Below are positions 35,768-39,427 of a stretch of 39,427 bases of DNA, piece by piece (position 1 is the stretch's first letter; every line of letters begins with the position of its first letter). A program made the translations under genes and the position numbers. The notes below the pieces were generated by a model, which ran no database searches, was not told the origin of the DNA, and saw only the letters and a program-made list of their open reading frames with translations. This stretch comes from Candidatus Evtepia faecavium (GTDB lineage Bacteria > Bacillota > Clostridia > Oscillospirales > Oscillospiraceae): NCBI GenBank assembly GCA_019115545.1, contig DXDK01000082.1, positions 1 through 39,427 on the forward strand, given 5' to 3'.

Positions 35768-37150
35768 TCACAGTTCGTTGACGATGGCCTTAAACGTCTG
35801 CCCCCGCTGGGCAAAGTTTTTAAAGTGGTCGAAGGAGGCGCAGGCCGGGGAGAGGATCACCACGTCCCCCTCCTGGGCCGCCTGGGAGGCGGCCAGCACC
35901 GCCTGCTTGAAGTCGTCCTCCATGAGGATGGCGGGGTGGCCCTCCTGGTATCCCTCGGCCTGGACCACGGCCTGGCGGATCTTCTCCGCGGTGTGGCCGG
36001 TGAGGACCAGGGTCTTTACGTGGTCCTGGACCGCCTTCCCCAGCACGTCGAAGGGGATCTTCTTGTCATACCCCCCGGCGATGAGGATGACCTTCTGGTG
36101 GAAGGACCGCAGGCCGGCGAGGGTCCGGGTGGGGCTGGAGGCGATGGAGTCGTTGTAGTACCGCACGCCGTCCTTGGTGCGCACCAGCTCGATGCGGTGC
36201 TCCACCCCGGGGAAGGTCTCGGCGGTGTGGAGGATCACCTCGTCGGGCACCAGGCCCTGGACAGCGGCGATGGCCGCCAAATAGTTCTCCACGTTGTGCT
36301 GGCCGGGGATGAGGATGCGGTCTGCGGCAAAGAGGGCCCGCTTCTGGCCGTTGTGGGCCACGTAGATCATACCGTCCTCCACATAGGTCCCCTCTTCCAC
36401 CGGGCCCTGGCGGCTGAAGCGCATCACCCGGCCCGGGGCCCGGGCGGCCATCTCCCGGGTGAGGTCGTTGTCCTGGTTGAAGATGGCCAGGTCCCCCGGC
36501 CCCTGGTGAGAGAAGATGTTCTCCTTGGCCTGGGCATACTCCTCCATGGACTTGTGCACGTCCAGGTGGTTGGGAGAGAGGTTGGTGAACACCGCAATGT
36601 CCGGGCTGGCCTGGAGGGTCATCAGCTGGAAGGAGGACAGCTCCAGGACGGCCACGTCGTCCTTCCCCATGGCGTCCGCCTCGGAGAGGAGGGGCTTGCC
36701 GATGTTGCCCCCCACGTGGACGGTGCGGCCGGCGTTTTTCAGCATCTCCGCGATGAGGGAGGTGGTGGTGGTCTTCCCGTCGCTGCCGGTCACGGCGATG
36801 ATCTTGCAGGGGCAGACCTGGAAAAAGACCTCCATCTCCGAGGTGAGCACGCTCCCCTTCTCCATGGCGGCCAGGAAGGGGGGGATGTCCGGCCGGATGC
36901 CCGGGGAGCGGAAGATCACGTCCTGGTCCAGCCCGTCCAGATAGGTCTCCCCCAGGCGAAGGGTGGCGCCCAGGGACTCCAGTTCCTCCGCCAGGGAGCC
37001 GAAGTTCTCCCGGGGACTTTTGTCGCAGGCGGTGACGGAGATCCCCGCCCCCAGCAGGGTTTTGATGAGCGGGGTGTTGGAGACCCCGATGCCGATCACA
37101 GCCACTCGCTTCCCCTGAAGGGAGGTGAGATAGTCTTGCAGTGTGGCCAT
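35768..37150 (-). CDS. murD: UDP-N-acetylmuramoylalanine--D-glutamate ligase
   Basis: 460 aa; IAVTGSDGKTTTTSLIAEML, ELSSFQL, NLSPNHLDVH, HRIELV, NDSIASSPTRTLAGLRSF. Confidence 0.95.
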   Translation of the reverse strand: MATLQDYLTSLQGKRVAVIGIGVSNTPLIKTLLGAGISVTACDKSPRENFGSLAEELESLGATLRLGETYLDGLDQDVIFRSPGIRPDIPPFLAAMEKGSVLTSEMEVFFQVCPCKIIAVTGSDGKTTTTSLIAEMLKNAGRTVHVGGNIGKPLLSEADAMGKDDVAVLELSSFQLMTLQASPDIAVFTNLSPNHLDVHKSMEEYAQAKENIFSHQGPGDLAIFNQDNDLTREMAARAPGRVMRFSRQGPVEEGTYVEDGMIYVAHNGQKRALFAADRILIPGQHNVENYLAAIAAVQGLVPDEVILHTAETFPGVEHRIELVRTKDGVRYYNDSIASSPTRTLAGLRSFHQKVILIAGGYDKKIPFDVLGKAVQDHVKTLVLTGHTAEKIRQAVVQAEGYQEGHPAILMEDDFKQAVLAASQAAQEGDVVILSPACASFDHFKNFAQRGQTFKAIVNEL

Positions 37151-37226
37151 ATGCTAGTTCCTCCTGTCTGTCCGCGCCTGGGCCGGCGCGTGACGATGGT
37201 TGGGTTTGTCCAGAGACAGATACTTT

Positions 37227-37255
37227 ATTATACGCCGCCAGGCGGGGGATTGCAA
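37227..37255 (-). promoter_or_regulatory. Promoter of the murD operon
   Basis: Minus strand TTGCAA-N17-TATAAT. Confidence 0.6.
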
Positions 37256-37313
37256 GGCGGCCATTGGAATGTCCGGCAAAGAAATGGCAATTCCCGCCCC
37301 GGAGACAGGAAAA

Positions 37314-37347
37314 CGCGCCGGGTGAGCGGAAAAGCTCACCCGGCGCG
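37314..37347 (-). terminator. Terminator downstream of the feoB-associated small gene
   Basis: cgcgccgggtgagc...gctcacccggcgcg, 14-bp perfect stem; minus strand followed by gttttcc. Confidence 0.75.
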
Positions 37348-37359
37348 TCTTGGGGTTTC

Positions 37360-37533
37360 TCAGGGTTTTGTATGGCTGTGGCAGTGACCGGAGCACCCCT
37401 CACAGCCGCAGCCGCAGGAGGAGCAGCCCTGCCGTTTCTGGAGAATCAGGTAGCGGATGATGGCCACCACCGCCACCGCCAGGGCGGCGGTGAGGAGAAT
37501 GGTTCCTCCGTTTAGTTGCAAAAAGTTCAGCAT
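37360..37533 (-). CDS. FeoB-associated Cys-rich small membrane protein (57 aa, below the ORF-track cutoff)
   Basis: Hand translation MLNFLQLNGGTILLTAALAVAVVAIIRYLILQKRQGCSSCGCGCEGCSGHCHSHTKP*; ggagg RBS; immediately downstream of feoB. Confidence 0.85.
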   Translation of the reverse strand: MLNFLQLNGGTILLTAALAVAVVAIIRYLILQKRQGCSSCGCGCEGCSGHCHSHTKP

Positions 37534-37579
37534 GGGAATTCCTCCAATCGCGTTTCAATGACAAAAGGTATCCTGCGGG

Positions 37580-39427
37580 TCACACCGAGGCCTTGGCCTT
37601 GTTCTTCAGCAGCAGGGTCTCGGACTCCTTGTAAGGCCGGGCCAGCTGGAAGATGATCAGGGCAATGAAGAGGATGGCGAAGATCAGGCCGATCACGTTA
37701 ACGTTACCGGTGAACAGGGAACCCACCTGATAGATGATCAGAGACACCACATAGGCGAAACCACACTGATAGCCGATGGCAAACCATGTCCACTTGGCGG
37801 AGTTCATCTCCCGGCGAATGGCACCGATGGCGGCAAAGCAGGGAGCACACAGCAGGTTGAAGGCCAGGAAGGCATAACCTGCCAGGGGAGTCAGACCTTC
37901 GAAGTCCAGGACGCCGAAGACACCCACGACCTCTTCCTTGGCCACAAGGCCCATGATCGTGGCCACAGTAGCCTTGATCTCGCCAAAGCCAAGGGGGGAG
38001 AAAATCCAGCAGATGGCACCGCCGATGATTCCCAGGACGCTGTTCTCCAGCTCCATCTCGGTGCTGAAGGTGAAGGCACCATCCACATAGCCGAAGGTGG
38101 AACCAGCCCAGATCACGATGGTGGCCAGCAGGATGATGGTGCCGGCCCGCTTGATGAAGGACCAGCCACGCTCCCACATGGAGCGCAGGACACTGCCCAC
38201 AGTGGGAAGGTGGTAGGCAGGCAGCTCCATGACGAAGGGAGCGGGGTCGCCGGCGAACATCTTGGTCTTCTTCAGCATGATGCCGGAGACGATGATGGCG
38301 GCGATGCCCAGGAAATAGGCGCTGGGTGCCACCCACCAGGTCCCGCCGAAGAGGGCGGCGGCGATGAGGGCGATGATGGGCATCTTGGCGCTGCAGGGAA
38401 TGAAGGTGGTGATCATGGCCGTCATTCGGCGGTCCCGTTCGTTTTCAATGGTACGGGAGGCCATAACCCCGGGCACACCGCAGCCGGTGCCGATGAGGAT
38501 GGGGATGAAGGACTTACCGGACAGACCAAAGCGGCGGAAGATCCGGTCCATAATGAAGGCGATTCGGGCCATATAGCCACAGCCTTCCAAGAAAGCCAGG
38601 AAGATGAACAGCACCAGCATCTGGGGCACAAAGCCCAGCACGGCACCCACGCCGGCCACGATGCCGTCCAGCACCAGACTGGAGAGCCAGTCGGCTGCGC
38701 CAATGGCGGTGAGGCCGCTCTCCACTAGGGCGGGAATCCCAGGTACCCAAATTCCGAATTCAGAAGTATCCGGGGCATTCTCCATGGCGGCATCGTAGTA
38801 ACCAGAGATGTCATACCCCGCCTCCGCCAGGGCGTCAGCATAGGAGCCGTAGGCTTCGTCAAAGCCACCAAAGTCAGCCTCTTCGATGGCCCCCAGGATG
38901 TCCTCCGCGCCGATGACACCGGCAGCAGCGGCATCCTCCACGGTGGTCACCATCTCGTCGGTCCACAGGTTCTCCTGGGCATAGGCGGTGATGGCCTCTT
39001 CGTACTCGTCAGTGCCGTTGCCGAAGAGATGGTAGCCGTCGCCGAACAGGCCATCGTTGGTCCAGTCAGTAGCCCAGGCACCTACCGTAGTGATGGAGAC
39101 GAAGTAAACCAGAATCATCACTGCGGCGAAAATGGGCAGAGCCGCGATCCGGTTGGTAACCACCCGGTCAATTTTATCCGAAATGGTTAAACCTCCGCTT
39201 TTCTTCTTTTTGTAACAGCCTTTCAGAATCGAGGCAATGTAGAGGTACCGCTCATTGGTAATGATGCTCTCCGCATCGTCGTCCAGCTCCTTCTCAGCGG
39301 ACTGGATGTCCACTTCGATGTGGGCCAGGGTGTCCTGGGGGATGTCCAGCTGGGCCAGCACCTTGTCGTCCCGCTCGAAGATCTTGATGGCGTACCACCG
39401 CTGCTGCTCCTCGGGCAGGTCATGGAT
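37580..39427 (-). CDS. feoB: Ferrous iron transport protein B, C-terminal part; N-terminal G domain beyond window
   Basis: FVPQMLVLFIFLAFLEGCGYMARIAFIMDRIFRRFGLSGKSFIPILIGTGCGVPGVMASRTIENERDRRMTAMITTFIPCSAKMPI; frame open to the window end. Confidence 0.95.
   Translation of the reverse strand: MHDLPEEQQRWYAIKIFERDDKVLAQLDIPQDTLAHIEVDIQSAEKELDDDAESIITNERYLYIASILKGCYKKKKSGGLTISDKIDRVVTNRIAALPIFAAVMILVYFVSITTVGAWATDWTNDGLFGDGYHLFGNGTDEYEEAITAYAQENLWTDEMVTTVEDAAAAGVIGAEDILGAIEEADFGGFDEAYGSYADALAEAGYDISGYYDAAMENAPDTSEFGIWVPGIPALVESGLTAIGAADWLSSLVLDGIVAGVGAVLGFVPQMLVLFIFLAFLEGCGYMARIAFIMDRIFRRFGLSGKSFIPILIGTGCGVPGVMASRTIENERDRRMTAMITTFIPCSAKMPIIALIAAALFGGTWWVAPSAYFLGIAAIIVSGIMLKKTKMFAGDPAPFVMELPAYHLPTVGSVLRSMWERGWSFIKRAGTIILLATIVIWAGSTFGYVDGAFTFSTEMELENSVLGIIGGAICWIFSPLGFGEIKATVATIMGLVAKEEVVGVFGVLDFEGLTPLAGYAFLAFNLLCAPCFAAIGAIRREMNSAKWTWFAIGYQCGFAYVVSLIIYQVGSLFTGNVNVIGLIFAILFIALIIFQLARPYKESETLLLKNKAKASV

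Noticed and set aside
35750-37387. 545-aa plus-strand ORF opposite murD
   Set aside because: Antisense shadow of murD, no recognisable domain.

Overview
The window is 39.4 kb of GC-rich, mostly housekeeping chromosome from a spore-forming Clostridia-type anaerobe. Oscillospiraceae is plausible, but that is inference from gene content. Left to right it carries: an SLH-domain protein (5'-truncated), trxA, an uninterrupted pro-sigK, purA, a TrpR-like regulator / methyltransferase / hsp33 operon, five tRNAs (Val-Asp-Phe-Gly-Cys), an orphan response regulator with a DHHW/MBOAT O-acetylation pair, an ABC solute-binding lipoprotein in line with hydE and hydF, desulfoferrodoxin divergent from a Crp/Fnr regulator and an Fe-alcohol dehydrogenase, sepF, a zincin, a GntR(YtrA)-controlled double ABC operon, a thioesterase, dapA and asd, queA-tgt-yajC with two membrane proteins, a Xer-type tyrosine recombinase, an ArsR regulator, a murD / three M42 peptidases / Met-gamma-lyase-family / ligA operon, a Cys-rich FeoB-associated small protein and feoB (truncated at the right edge). 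The most striking signal is a 34-bp loxP/dif-like inverted-repeat site (27857-27890). It sits 42 bp upstream of the tyrosine recombinase start codon, shares 18 contiguous bases with phage P1 loxP, and fits an 11-6-11 Xer core. It is a candidate single-recombinase Xer/dif module. No CRISPR array, rRNA, transposase or prophage was seen.
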